Below, piece after piece: positions 8,565 through 17,382 of a DNA stretch of 64,000 nt. Where the stretch lies: assembly GCA_030429545.1 (NCBI GenBank), contig JAUIFF010000013.1:124001-188000 (forward strand). Reading direction: 5' to 3'. The translations under genes were made by a program, and so were the position numbers. How positions within the stretch are numbered: position 1 is the first letter of the stretch; each line of letters opens with the position of its first letter. Origin of the DNA: Polyangia bacterium (GTDB taxonomy: Bacteria; Myxococcota_A; Polyangia; Nannocystales; Nannocystaceae). The notes beneath the pieces were generated by a model. That model was not told the DNA's origin. It was given only the letters and a program-made list of their open reading frames with translations, and ran no database searches.

Positions 8565-11500
8565 GCGAGATTCCCTACCGCGCGGCGGGGACCTTTGACG
8601 GCGAGGCCTACATCGAGCGCAAGGCCGACGCCGAACTTCAGCAACAAATCCAGCGAAACCAGCGGTTTCCCTACATCGTGGCGGCCCGCCAAAGTGGCAA
8701 GTCGAGCCTGATTATCCGGACTTTTAAGTCGCTCGACCGCGACTCGTTTGTATGTGCATTCGTCGATCTCGCACCCATGGTCATCGAGGACTACCGCGAG
8801 TTTTGGCGCGACTTTTTGCTGGCGGTGGCAAAAACCGCAAGGCTCGACCGTGAACCGCTCGCACTCCAGGACCCAGAGGACACATTGCGGGCGTGGCTCG
8901 AACAGGTCGACCCCCGGCGGTTGATCATTTTTGTCGATGAGATCGATGCCCTGTTGTCGGCAAATTTCCGCGAACAGTTTTTTAGCAAGGTGCGGACGTT
9001 TTTCAACAACCGCGCGATCGACCGGTTGTTTTCGCGGGTGCAGTTTATCCTGGTCGGTTCGGCCCATCCGTCGAGCCTGATCACCGACCCCAAACGCTCA
9101 CCGTTTAATGTGGGGATCGAGGTGATGCTCGACGAACTCAGCGAGCAGCAGATCGTCGACCTCGCTTCCCACCTCGACGACTCGGGCGCGCTGGTTTCAA
9201 ACGGGGTGGCCGAAAAGGTCTACTACTACACCAACGGTTCGGTGTATCTCAGCCAGTTGATTCTCGAGCACCTGTGGGGAGAGGCGATCATCGGACTCGA
9301 GCGGGGCAAGGCCTCGATTACCGAGATTGATGTTGATACAACTGTTGAATGGGTGGTCGGCCAGGCCTCCCGCAACGTGCACTTTGAGAACATTTTTCGC
9401 CTGGTCAACAACTCGGTCGAAATGCGCCAGAGCCTGCGCAAGCTGCAAGATGGGGCGGAGATCGGCGAAAAGCAACGCCAGGCGCTGCAGCTCACCGGGA
9501 TCTCGACGGGGCAGGCGGCGTTTCGCAACCGGATTTACGAACGCGTGTTTGGGGTCGATGGCCCGTTGTGTTTGCTCGAGCCTGTCACCAATACACGGGT
9601 TCAACTCGGGGCGACCACGCGGGTCCAGCTCAAGCCGGGGTCGACCCTTGGGGATGGCCGCTACCGCTTGGTACGCAAGATCGGGCAGGGAGGTTTTGGC
9701 GCGGTGTGGATGGCCCTTCAGACAGATGTGGGGCGACAGGTGGCGATCAAGGTCCTGCATGCCCACCTCGCCGAGGATTCGGGCCGACGCGAGCGGTTTT
9801 TTAGGGGCGCACGCGAGATGGAAAAACTCGGGCACGAGGCGATTGTGCGGGTGCTCGAGTCCCACGGCGAGCAGGATGGCGATTGCTACTTTGTGATGGA
9901 GTACGTCAAGGGCCACGACTTTCGCAGTGCCATTAAAAGCCGATTTGTGCGTGTACAAGATGTTGTGGCGATCATTGCCGAGGTCGGCCAGGCGCTGGGG
10001 CACGCCCACCGCAGTGGATTGGTTCACCGCGACGTCAAGCCGAGCAACATCCTGCTCGATGCGGATCGGCGGCCACGGTTGACCGACTTCGATCTTGTGC
10101 GGGTGTCCGACCAGACAGGTGGAACCCAAACCGGGGCGATGGGCACGTTTATTTACACGGCCCCCGAGGTTATGCGCGAGGCCAAGGAAGCCGACGAGAC
10201 CGCCGATATTTACAGCCTGGCGATGACGGCCGTGTTTGGCCTGTACGGGCGCGACGTGCCGATGGAAGTCCTGCGCGATGCAGGTACATTTATCGACAAC
10301 AACCTCGAGTGCTCGACCGCGGTCAAGGAGGTGCTCAAGCGGGCGGTGACGTGGAACAAGGAGCATCGCTACGCCGATGCCGACGAGTTTTGTGACGACC
10401 TAGTGCGAGCCTGGGACACGGGGGTGACCCCGGCCCCTCGCAAAAAGCCAGCACCCGCGGCCAAACGGGCTCGTCCGGCCGACACCAAGCCGAGCATGAT
10501 TCCGCCGCTGACCCGGGTGGGCAAACCTTCGACCGACCGCGCACCGACACCGGTGCCCAAGGCTGTTCCCGCCAAGGCACCCGCGATGCGGATGCCGACA
10601 CGACTTTATGTCGAGAACTCGGGCGTCACCGAGGTGCCACCCGAATTGGCCGACGTCCCAGCCCTACCCGAGATGCCCGAGCTGTCGGGTTTGCCAGCTC
10701 CACCGAGTCAGGACTTTTCGAGTGAAGAGCCGAGTTTGGTCACGAGTGCGGGATTTTTTGACGACGACGAGGACATCGGTGAGCGCTCATCTGCCTCTGT
10801 GTTGGCATTTGATGCAGGTACATCGGCTTCGGTCGACGCTCCGGTGACCGCACGCGAAGCTGAACCGGCGCGTGCCCATGAAAGCGCCAGCCGAATGCCA
10901 ACCTCCGATCTCGAGATCGGTGATTCGGACGTCTATAAGGTCGAAGAAGAGGCTGAGGGGGACGAGCCGAACGAGACCGAGCCGGCCCCGATCCCCGCGA
11001 TCGTGCCCGTTCCCCACACGGTGGCGAATGGGGACCCGACACCTGACAACACGTCCCCGGGTGCCGTCGCAGGGACGTTGGTGGCCAAGGGCGAGGGAAC
11101 ACGCGAGGAGGTCAAGCGCACGGTCGCGGCAGCGGTGGGGGCCACGGCTGCGACTGCGATGACAAATGCGACCCCCGTTGAGCATGCCTCCGTCAACACG
11201 CAGGAGCAGGGTAGTAGCAACCGACCGATCGTGTTGTTTGTCTGCATGGTTGCGGTCTTGTTACTGGTGTTCCGGGCGTTTGATACCACCGATGTCATCG
11301 AACCGACGCCGCCGCAACACGACGTCAAAAGCGACGGATCGCATGCCCGGGTCGAGACGTCGGTGACCTCCGAGGCCATCGCCAATGCCGTCACCGGTTT
11401 GCGGCCACGCGATACGGTTGATGATACATCAACCTCAGACTCGGCTGAACTTGCGAGCGCGACAGGCGGGCAGGATTCGGCAACGGTGGGAGAGACAACC

Positions 11501-12061
11501 TCAACCACCACGGGCGGATCGCCAGATGAGACAACCTCGGGCGAGTCGCCAACGGTCGATAGCTCGCCGACCGGAGGCGTACCGGAGCTGACAACCACCG
11601 GTGACGCGACGACGTCGGCGGTACCGGAGGCGACCACGGGAGAACCTGTAAATACAACGACAGCGAGCGACAAGCCGAGCCGGGTATCGACCTCGCAGTT
11701 GATCTCAAAGGGGTGCAGGGATGTGCGCAAGCGCAAGCGAGCCCAACGCGGTGTCGATGCCCTGCTGCAGGCCTACGACGAGGGTGCTGGCAAGAACACC
11801 AAATTGCGTGGCTGCCTAGGCCAGGGCTACCTCGCACTCAATAAGCCCAATTCAGCCCTGCGCCACTACCGGGCCGCACTCGAAGAGGACTTCAACAATA
11901 AAACGGCGTTGCTCGGCGCGGGCAAATCCCTCGAAGCGCTCGCCAAGTCGGCCAGTGGGCAAAAACTCAAGCAGACCCACATTGAGCAGGCGATTCGCTA
12001 TTATCGCCGGGCCAATGCCGACGCGGATGTCGCCCGACTCAAAAAGCTGCTCGACGGCTAA
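8561..12061 (+). CDS. AAA-like ATPase - Ser/Thr kinase - TM - TPR fusion
   Basis: A 1,166-residue fusion. Residues 1-350 are an AAA-like ATPase (type of Pfam AAA_35) with Walker A ARQSGKSS near 42 and Walker B LIIFVDEID near 122. A Hanks-type kinase follows at about 367-625: glycine loop IGQGGFGAVW, VAIK lysine, HRDVKPSN near 488; the metal motif is DFD rather than DFG. A Pro/Ala/Thr-rich linker leads to one membrane helix (PIVLFVCMVAVLLLVF, near 888), then an extracytoplasmic Thr/Ser-rich stretch and a C-terminal TPR-like helical domain (about 1055-1166). The ATPase and kinase are thus cytoplasmic, the TPR part periplasmic. The GTG start overlaps the upstream gene, whose ATPase is of the same broad type, so the two likely act together. 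Confidence 0.87.
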   Translation: MSEIPYRAAGTFDGEAYIERKADAELQQQIQRNQRFPYIVAARQSGKSSLIIRTFKSLDRDSFVCAFVDLAPMVIEDYREFWRDFLLAVAKTARLDREPLALQDPEDTLRAWLEQVDPRRLIIFVDEIDALLSANFREQFFSKVRTFFNNRAIDRLFSRVQFILVGSAHPSSLITDPKRSPFNVGIEVMLDELSEQQIVDLASHLDDSGALVSNGVAEKVYYYTNGSVYLSQLILEHLWGEAIIGLERGKASITEIDVDTTVEWVVGQASRNVHFENIFRLVNNSVEMRQSLRKLQDGAEIGEKQRQALQLTGISTGQAAFRNRIYERVFGVDGPLCLLEPVTNTRVQLGATTRVQLKPGSTLGDGRYRLVRKIGQGGFGAVWMALQTDVGRQVAIKVLHAHLAEDSGRRERFFRGAREMEKLGHEAIVRVLESHGEQDGDCYFVMEYVKGHDFRSAIKSRFVRVQDVVAIIAEVGQALGHAHRSGLVHRDVKPSNILLDADRRPRLTDFDLVRVSDQTGGTQTGAMGTFIYTAPEVMREAKEADETADIYSLAMTAVFGLYGRDVPMEVLRDAGTFIDNNLECSTAVKEVLKRAVTWNKEHRYADADEFCDDLVRAWDTGVTPAPRKKPAPAAKRARPADTKPSMIPPLTRVGKPSTDRAPTPVPKAVPAKAPAMRMPTRLYVENSGVTEVPPELADVPALPEMPELSGLPAPPSQDFSSEEPSLVTSAGFFDDDEDIGERSSASVLAFDAGTSASVDAPVTAREAEPARAHESASRMPTSDLEIGDSDVYKVEEEAEGDEPNETEPAPIPAIVPVPHTVANGDPTPDNTSPGAVAGTLVAKGEGTREEVKRTVAAAVGATAATAMTNATPVEHASVNTQEQGSSNRPIVLFVCMVAVLLLVFRAFDTTDVIEPTPPQHDVKSDGSHARVETSVTSEAIANAVTGLRPRDTVDDTSTSDSAELASATGGQDSATVGETTSTTTGGSPDETTSGESPTVDSSPTGGVPELTTTGDATTSAVPEATTGEPVNTTTASDKPSRVSTSQLISKGCRDVRKRKRAQRGVDALLQAYDEGAGKNTKLRGCLGQGYLALNKPNSALRHYRAALEEDFNNKTALLGAGKSLEALAKSASGQKLKQTHIEQAIRYYRRANADADVARLKKLLDG

Positions 12062-13676
12062 AAGGTTGTACCTGCACTGGTTTGTGGCCGGGCTTGCGGC
12101 GGCGTGGCTCACCGGGTGTGCCGGGGTGCCGGGGGACGGGAGCGAGACCGAGGTGGACGCTTCGGGTTCGAGCGCTCCGGACGAGCCTGTGGTCGACATT
12201 GAGATCCACGACATTACCCATCTCTCACCTGATTTGGCCGATTTCCCGTATCGTGGTGAGGAGCCGTGGGGAGCCGCCGATATGTACGCCCCCGGCGTCG
12301 CGCTGGCCGACCTCAACGGCGACGGGGCCCTCGACATCGTCCAGACCCGTGCCGATCGCAGCCGCCCGGATTATCGCGATGTTCAGGTTTTTGCCGGCGA
12401 CAATAATGGTGCATTTACAATTGTTCCCGAAATTTTGCCGGCCTGGGACCCAACCCAGCAGGCCATGGGCGTGGTCGCGTTTGATGCCGACAACGACGAC
12501 GACCTCGACCTGTTTGTCGCCGGTGAGCCCCAGGGGAGCCGGCTGTATCGCAACGACGGCGAGTTTGTGTTTGTCGATGTCACGTCTGAGGCGGGTCTCG
12601 ACTCAACCGTGGCCCACGTGTTTACGGCCGCCGCCGGTGATGTCGACGGCGATGGCGACCTCGACCTCTACCTCGGTGCGTGGAACGGGAGCCCGAGCTT
12701 TGGAGGCGCCAACACATCGCCCAACCAGTTGTATATCAACCAAGGTGACGGGTCGTTTGTCGACCAAACCGAGACGGCCGACGTGGGTTGTGAGGCCCGC
12801 TCAACCCTCGGGCAGGCGTTTGCCGACTTCGACAACGACGGCGACCTCGACCTTTTTGTCACCAACGACTACTACGACGATTGCCTGTTTTTGAACCGCG
12901 GCGACGGGACGTTTGTCGATGTTGCGGTCGAAGCCGGGGTGGCGACCGGGGCGATTCATGGCATGGGGGTGGCAGTTGGCGACCTCAATGGCGATGGCCG
13001 CCTCGACCTGTTGGTGACCGACGACAGTGGCCAGGATGATTCCCGTGGCAATGCCGTGTATCTACAAACATCTTCGGAGCCGTTGCGGTTTGCCAGTCAG
13101 GCGATTGCGCTTGGGCTCGATGCGATGGACAGTGCCGGCCTCGATTGGAACGTGTGTTGGGGCGTGGGCCTGGTCGATCTCGATTTAGACGGCGACCTCG
13201 ATGTCCACATCGCCACCCACATCAACCGCCCGGAGTTTTGGTGGCAGCAGCGAGATGGCGTGTTTGTGCCGCTAGCCGAGTTGATGGATGTCGAACTCGG
13301 AGTCGACGCCCGCGGCTCGGCCTATGGCGACATCGATGGCGACGGTGACCTCGACATTGTTGTGGGCCGCCGGGGTGATGGGGTGCAGATCCTCGAAAAC
13401 GCGACCGTGGGCGGGGAGGGACTCACCGTGAGACCACGGCCGCGGGCACTCGCTGTTGGAGCCGTCGTGACAGTTGTTCGCGCTGGCGTGAGCCAAATAG
13501 CGACGGTGCAGGCCGGGTCGAGCTATGTGTCGAGCGGCCCGGTCGAGGCGACATTCGGCCTAGGAGAACACACGCGGGCGCAATCCGTGCGTGTACGGTT
13601 TGTCGACGGAACGGTTGTCGAGCAAACGGATGTGCCGGCGGGTGTTGTGGAGGTCCGCCACCCGGGTGCGTTGTAG
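12027..13676 (+). CDS. FG-GAP/VCBS repeat lipoprotein with ASPIC/UnbV domain
   Basis: A secreted lipoprotein of about 550 residues. At least seven calcium-binding-type FG-GAP repeats are visible, each with a D-x-[DN]-x-DGxxD core (DLNGDGALD, DADNDDDLD, DVDGDGDLD, DFDNDGDLD, DLNGDGRLD, DLDLDGDLD, DIDGDGDLD), expected to build a beta-propeller. The last 90 residues resemble the ASPIC/UnbV domain (VRVRFVDGTVVEQTDV). The start is uncertain: ATG 12027 gives a signal with Lys/Arg before the hydrophobic core and lipobox LTGC but overlaps the kinase gene by 35 bases; TTG 12066 would avoid overlap. Adhesion or extracellular matrix is the usual inference for CRTAC1-like proteins. A strong terminator follows the stop. 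Confidence 0.85.
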   Translation: MSPDSKSCSTAKRLYLHWFVAGLAAAWLTGCAGVPGDGSETEVDASGSSAPDEPVVDIEIHDITHLSPDLADFPYRGEEPWGAADMYAPGVALADLNGDGALDIVQTRADRSRPDYRDVQVFAGDNNGAFTIVPEILPAWDPTQQAMGVVAFDADNDDDLDLFVAGEPQGSRLYRNDGEFVFVDVTSEAGLDSTVAHVFTAAAGDVDGDGDLDLYLGAWNGSPSFGGANTSPNQLYINQGDGSFVDQTETADVGCEARSTLGQAFADFDNDGDLDLFVTNDYYDDCLFLNRGDGTFVDVAVEAGVATGAIHGMGVAVGDLNGDGRLDLLVTDDSGQDDSRGNAVYLQTSSEPLRFASQAIALGLDAMDSAGLDWNVCWGVGLVDLDLDGDLDVHIATHINRPEFWWQQRDGVFVPLAELMDVELGVDARGSAYGDIDGDGDLDIVVGRRGDGVQILENATVGGEGLTVRPRPRALAVGAVVTVVRAGVSQIATVQAGSSYVSSGPVEATFGLGEHTRAQSVRVRFVDGTVVEQTDVPAGVVEVRHPGAL

Positions 13677-13681
13677 ATACA

Positions 13682-13717
13682 AAAATGGTGCGCAGCAGGT
13701 TGCATACGCACCATTTT
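13682..13717. terminator. Bidirectional intrinsic terminator
   Basis: A perfect 11-bp inverted repeat AAAATGGTGCG (13682-13692) and CGCACCATTTT (13707-13717) with a 14-base loop lies between two convergent stop codons (13676 and 13736). The A-run on one side and T-run on the other let it work in both directions. Confidence 0.85.
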
Positions 13718-13735
13718 CGGTAGGAGCACCGGGAG

Positions 13736-15148
13736 CTACTCGAGGCAGCAGGGCAAGTGGCCTTCGGTCGAGCACTCGGGGTCGACGATCGATTCGATAC
13801 ACAGGTCGCAACACGGCGGTTGATCGGGCTTGCCGCAGTTGGGGTTGACTTCGATGTATTGGCAACCAGCGCAACTCCAGCGCCAGTTGTCGATGATCGC
13901 CAGCGAGGCCTTGTTGCTGTCGTGCATGTCCATGATGGCGAGGGCGAAGGTCACGGTTTCTCCCGGTGCAGCACCGGCTTCGACGGTGAACCAGCCGGTT
14001 GCCCCGTAGCCCTCAAACCCGGTGCCGGCGAGCTCGGGGTCGTCGGCCATGTACCCGGCCTCCATGATCGGGTCGGCCATCGAGGTGACCGTGAGTGGCT
14101 GCTCCTGGAACGAAGCGATGTTGCCGGTGAAGGTTTCGCTGACCTCCCACACCAAAAACATGTCGTTGAACGGGTCGCCGACGAAGTCGGGGAACTCCGA
14201 CGAGAAGAACGCGGCGTCGAACTTGAAACCGTTGGTGCCGGCCGGGACATCGACATCGAACACCAGGTGGAGCATGTCGCGGGGTGATTCCTCGCCCAGC
14301 TCCCAGTTTTGCTTGATGCTGTCGGAGCAGTCGTTGACGCCGTCACAGTCGACCTTGGGCGTGCCGCCAAGGCCGTTGTTGGATCCAACTTCGGGACTCA
14401 GGGGCGCGGGCAGGGTGTTGGCGTCGGTGTTGAGATTGTTGTCGTTGTCGAACTGCGAACCGGGTGCTTCGACGACGACGCCATCTTCGTCGGGCTCGGC
14501 GATCCGCCCGGTGCTGACCATCAAAAACCGGCTGCCCTCACGCGCGCGAAACAGTTTTTGCCCGGGGTTGTTGGGATCGTCGGCGGTGCCAAACTGGGTG
14601 GCCACGCGCCAACTTTGGGGGTTTTTCCATTGCTGCTGGTTGGCGAACTTGCGGTTGTGAATCGCGATAACTTCGCTGGGGTCGCCCTCGCAGCCAACAC
14701 CCAAAGCGGCAAAGGCATGGTCGGAGTCGGAGCCGTCAATGTCGCCGTCGCATGGGACGAGCCCGACGATCGGGGCCTCGCACTCTTCCATCCCAGTGTC
14801 GGTGGTCGGCTCGACGGTGGTGTTGGTTGTCTCGCTCGGATCCTCCGTGGTCGGGCCGGTGGTTGGATCGTCGGTGGTCGGCTCTTCAGTCGTCGGCTCT
14901 TCGGTGGGATCGTCGGTGGTCTCTGAGTCGCTCGTCGTCGGGGTTGTCGTCGGTGTTGTGTCGGTGGTCGGGTCGACGGTCGTTGGGTCAGTGGTCGGAC
15001 CCGTCGTGTCAGTCGTCGGTCCGGCGGTGGCCGTTGTCAGCGATGTATTGGTCTCTTCGCCATTACCCCCGCACCCGATAGCGAGACCGAGGACTGTAAC
15101 TGCGGCGACGAACGGACGCGAAACCCCGATAAATAAATGCTGCGACAT
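13736..15148 (-). CDS. Choice-of-anchor-L type lipoprotein with Thr-rich stalk
   Basis: A 470-residue secreted lipoprotein. The ATG at 15148 is chosen because it opens a signal peptide with lipobox AIGC; an in-frame start 57 bases upstream would bury it. Residues about 25-120 are a low-complexity stalk of TTDPTT-like repeats. The rest has the features of choice-of-anchor L domains: a Gly/Asn-rich region, FDVDVPAGTNGFKFDAAFF, SSEFPDFVGDPFNDMFLVW, and FALAIMDMHDSNKASLAIID. The C-terminus is Cys-rich (CAGC, CCDLC, PCC), possibly disulphide-bonded. Such proteins are thought to be surface exposed; ligand unknown. Its 5' flank holds an inverted repeat at 15218-15235. Confidence 0.78.
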   Translation of the reverse strand: MSQHLFIGVSRPFVAAVTVLGLAIGCGGNGEETNTSLTTATAGPTTDTTGPTTDPTTVDPTTDTTPTTTPTTSDSETTDDPTEEPTTEEPTTDDPTTGPTTEDPSETTNTTVEPTTDTGMEECEAPIVGLVPCDGDIDGSDSDHAFAALGVGCEGDPSEVIAIHNRKFANQQQWKNPQSWRVATQFGTADDPNNPGQKLFRAREGSRFLMVSTGRIAEPDEDGVVVEAPGSQFDNDNNLNTDANTLPAPLSPEVGSNNGLGGTPKVDCDGVNDCSDSIKQNWELGEESPRDMLHLVFDVDVPAGTNGFKFDAAFFSSEFPDFVGDPFNDMFLVWEVSETFTGNIASFQEQPLTVTSMADPIMEAGYMADDPELAGTGFEGYGATGWFTVEAGAAPGETVTFALAIMDMHDSNKASLAIIDNWRWSCAGCQYIEVNPNCGKPDQPPCCDLCIESIVDPECSTEGHLPCCLE

Positions 15149-15217
15149 CACTGTGATCGTTACCATATGGGCGCTGCAGATGCTTGTAACGTCGCACCCC
15201 GGCACTGTCTGAAAAGC

Positions 15218-15235
15218 TTGTAATCTGGGTTACAA
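15218..15235. promoter_or_regulatory. Dyad TTGTAA-N6-TTACAA upstream of lipoprotein gene
   Basis: A perfect 6-bp inverted repeat around TCTGGG sits 70 bases upstream of the start at 15148. A wider repeat AAAGCTTG (15213-15220) and CAAGCTTT (15252-15259) frames it. This has the look of an operator or leader hairpin; no regulator is assigned. Confidence 0.4.
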
Positions 15236-15331
15236 AATCCAGTTGTTACTGCAAGCTTTGCAGCCTGAAGTGAGTCGTGTGTGACGATGTCCGTTCGTCA
15301 CTTGGATCCCACTACGCGCCGAGTTACGAAG

Positions 15332-15868
15332 CTATGTGGCCGACGCGGGGACTGCGAGCGGGTGCTCCCAAACCCTCACCACCCGTCCGTTGCGCATTTG
15401 ATAGAGGGATAGCGTGTCGACCGTAAACTCCCCCTCGAGCCGCAGACGGAACAGTTCGTTGATGTCTTCTTCGCGCAGCGGGCCCGACATTCGCAAACTG
15501 CAGTGGGGGAAAAACGGGAATGGGCTCGGCTCAAACTCGATGGATGCCTGTAAAGCCTCGTGAAATGCTTGAAACGGCATCGGATCGCGAAGGCTCAACA
15601 CAAATGTGTCGGTTCCGGGAAAGCGGACCACGCCGGCGAATTCGGTGGTGATCTGCGGGGTCTGTTCGCACAACGCAATCAGCTTGGCCTTGACGTCGAC
15701 CCACTGTTGGACAGCCCGGATGGCACCAACTCCCGAGGACCCGGCAACCGTCATCTCGATCGGGAAGTTGTCGAGCCGGTCGCAGTGGGCCTCTCGAATT
15801 TCCCGAACGCGCGAGTAGTACGGCTCCGGTATGTCGAGACAGACATATGTCGCGTCCTTCAGATCCAT
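15332..15868 (-). CDS. 2'-5' RNA ligase / 2H phosphoesterase-like protein, first His lost
   Basis: A 178-residue cytosolic protein resembling the LigT/2'-5' RNA ligase branch of the 2H phosphoesterases in length and layout: MDLKDATYVCLDIPEP start, a paired central sheet, and the second signature PHCSLRMSG at about residue 129. The first H-x-[ST]-x position reads IEMTVAG near residue 38, so the first catalytic His appears replaced by Glu, unless the alignment is shifted. With one of two catalytic His missing, RNA-end cyclic phosphodiesterase activity is doubtful and it may be a binding protein. It sits alone between two lipoprotein genes on the same strand. Confidence 0.6.
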   Translation of the reverse strand: MDLKDATYVCLDIPEPYYSRVREIREAHCDRLDNFPIEMTVAGSSGVGAIRAVQQWVDVKAKLIALCEQTPQITTEFAGVVRFPGTDTFVLSLRDPMPFQAFHEALQASIEFEPSPFPFFPHCSLRMSGPLREEDINELFRLRLEGEFTVDTLSLYQMRNGRVVRVWEHPLAVPASAT

Positions 15869-15958
15869 CGGCTGGGCCCCTGACTTTGTACCGAATCCCA
15901 GCCCCGTGCTCGTCCGAAATTCTCACAAACTTCGTCAGCGCAAATCGCTCCAACATGG

Positions 15959-17188
15959 TCAACGAATGTAGATAGCGAGATCTGTGGGACCTCCGGGGAA
16001 GTCGACCGTAGATGCCGACTGGCCGGCGAGGTCGACGATCGCGATTTGGTTGCGCCCGGGCAGCGCGAGGAGTGCGAGGTCTGGGGCGATGGGCTCGGGC
16101 ACGAGGCGAAAACCGAGGACAAAGGTGTTGCCGTCGAACACGCCAGATGGGCTGAGAACGCTTGGCTGCGTACCCGCGTCGATCCCGTAGATCTGGACCT
16201 GCGCAAACGTCGAAGTCGACAACCATGCGCGACTTCCCCGGGTCGCCACAGCAAACGGAATCCCCCCCGGATTTTCGCCCTGTTCAATCACAACCGGAAG
16301 TTGCGGATCACTGAGATCAACGAGCGTGTAGTTGGGCGAAGCCTGCGAATTGGCGACGACCGCGGTGTGTGTACCCGGCAAGAACGCAATGCCCGAAGGG
16401 TCGCCCGAGGTGACGAGCCCGGGGCTGAGTGTGCCGCCCGGATCCGCAGGTGAAAATCCGCGAATTTCACCCGCCGACGCGAGGCTGAGGGCCGCAACTT
16501 CGCCGTCGTCGCTGATCGCTAGTTGCTCGGGTCCGTCCCCGACCTCGATCTCCTCGACGATCGTGTAGGTCTGCAGATCAACGATCGAGATCGTGGTGCC
16601 ACGCGCACTCTCGTCGCCGAAATTCGCCGTGATCGCCTGGGGGCGGACCGGGTCGAGCGCGATCCCCATCGGAGCACTTTGCGGGTGGAGCTGCGCGAGC
16701 AGGTCGCCCGACGCCAAATCGATGATCAACAACTCACCCGTGGTGGCGGGCAGGGGGGTCAAACCGATGGTGTCGCCCACGCTGCCATCAAAAAATCCCG
16801 GGGTGATCGACACCAGTGCCTGGCCCTGTGGGGTGACCACAAGTTGCAGTGGGCCCGGATCGCGCCCCGGCAGTTCGATGGTCGCTGCGAGGGCGGTGTC
16901 GTAGGGATCGCCCGCGAGGATTTGATCGAGGTCGAGGAGGCTGAGGCGCTTTGCCGTGAAGTCGGCGCTGACGAGGACATTGGCCGGTAGTTCGGGTCCG
17001 GCGCTGTCCGTTTCGGTCGCGGTCGAGTCGTCGGTTTCGGTCGCGGTTGAGAAGGTGTCGCCCGACGATTCCGTTGTTGGTAGTTGCGAGGTCGTGGCCT
17101 CGGTTTCCTGTGTTGCCGAACCGCCGCAACCTACCGCCGCGGTCAGTGAGATCCACAGGGCGATGGGGTAGGCAAGTTGGCGCGACAC
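15959..17188 (-). CDS. YncE-like beta-propeller lipoprotein
   Basis: A secreted lipoprotein of about 409 residues. GTG 17188 gives the neat signal SRQLAYPIALWISLTAAVGC; the frame also allows TTG 17224, so the start is uncertain. After a Thr/Ser/Glu-rich linker, repeated units of the type ELLIIDLASGDLLAQL, TTISIVDLQTYTIVEEIEVG, EQLAISDDGEVAAL and NQIAIVDLAGQSAS indicate a YVTN/YncE-like propeller, a fold used for protein or polysaccharide binding at the cell surface. No catalytic site is apparent. Two copies of the same 10-base palindrome lie 45 and 104 bases upstream, in the divergent promoter region shared with the TPR gene at 17383. Confidence 0.7.
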   Translation of the reverse strand: MSRQLAYPIALWISLTAAVGCGGSATQETEATTSQLPTTESSGDTFSTATETDDSTATETDSAGPELPANVLVSADFTAKRLSLLDLDQILAGDPYDTALAATIELPGRDPGPLQLVVTPQGQALVSITPGFFDGSVGDTIGLTPLPATTGELLIIDLASGDLLAQLHPQSAPMGIALDPVRPQAITANFGDESARGTTISIVDLQTYTIVEEIEVGDGPEQLAISDDGEVAALSLASAGEIRGFSPADPGGTLSPGLVTSGDPSGIAFLPGTHTAVVANSQASPNYTLVDLSDPQLPVVIEQGENPGGIPFAVATRGSRAWLSTSTFAQVQIYGIDAGTQPSVLSPSGVFDGNTFVLGFRLVPEPIAPDLALLALPGRNQIAIVDLAGQSASTVDFPGGPTDLAIYIR

Positions 17189-17232
17189 GCGGGGATGGTG
17201 CACGGGAGACAACCGATGGCGCAAGGGCGCAC

Positions 17233-17301
17233 TGTATGTGCATCGAACTTATCCAAAGCCCGGGTACGCAAGTGTGCTGCGCGGCGTGCACTGTATGTGC
17301 A
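17233..17301. promoter_or_regulatory. Pair of CACTGTATGTGCA sites in a divergent promoter
   Basis: The 13-base sequence CACTGTATGTGCA occurs at 17230-17242 and again at 17289-17301, exactly 59 bases apart, between the divergent lipoprotein (start 17188) and TPR gene (start 17383). Spacing near an integral number of helical turns would place both on one DNA face. The element contains TGTATGTGCA, a member of the palindrome family that recurs through the window. Confidence 0.45.
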
Positions 17302-17382
17302 AAGACCTGCGCAGAATCGTTGTAGGGTGACAACAAATTCGCTTGTCATCGACAGGGGCGGAAACATACGCTCACCCGGCCC

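Noticed and set aside
10933..11736. Minus-strand frame of 267 codons rich in Val/Ser
   Set aside because: It lies opposite the Thr/Pro-rich linker of the ATPase-kinase fusion and arises from its codon composition.
6663..12061. Firm call of an antiphage defence island
   Set aside because: The domain mix is suggestive, but there is no known defence gene, integrase or phage remnant nearby, so it is kept only as a hypothesis.
14739..15212. Plus-strand Val/Ser-rich frame opposite the Thr-rich stalk
   Set aside because: It is the antisense of the low-complexity lipoprotein stalk on the minus strand, which has a signal peptide and a recognised domain.
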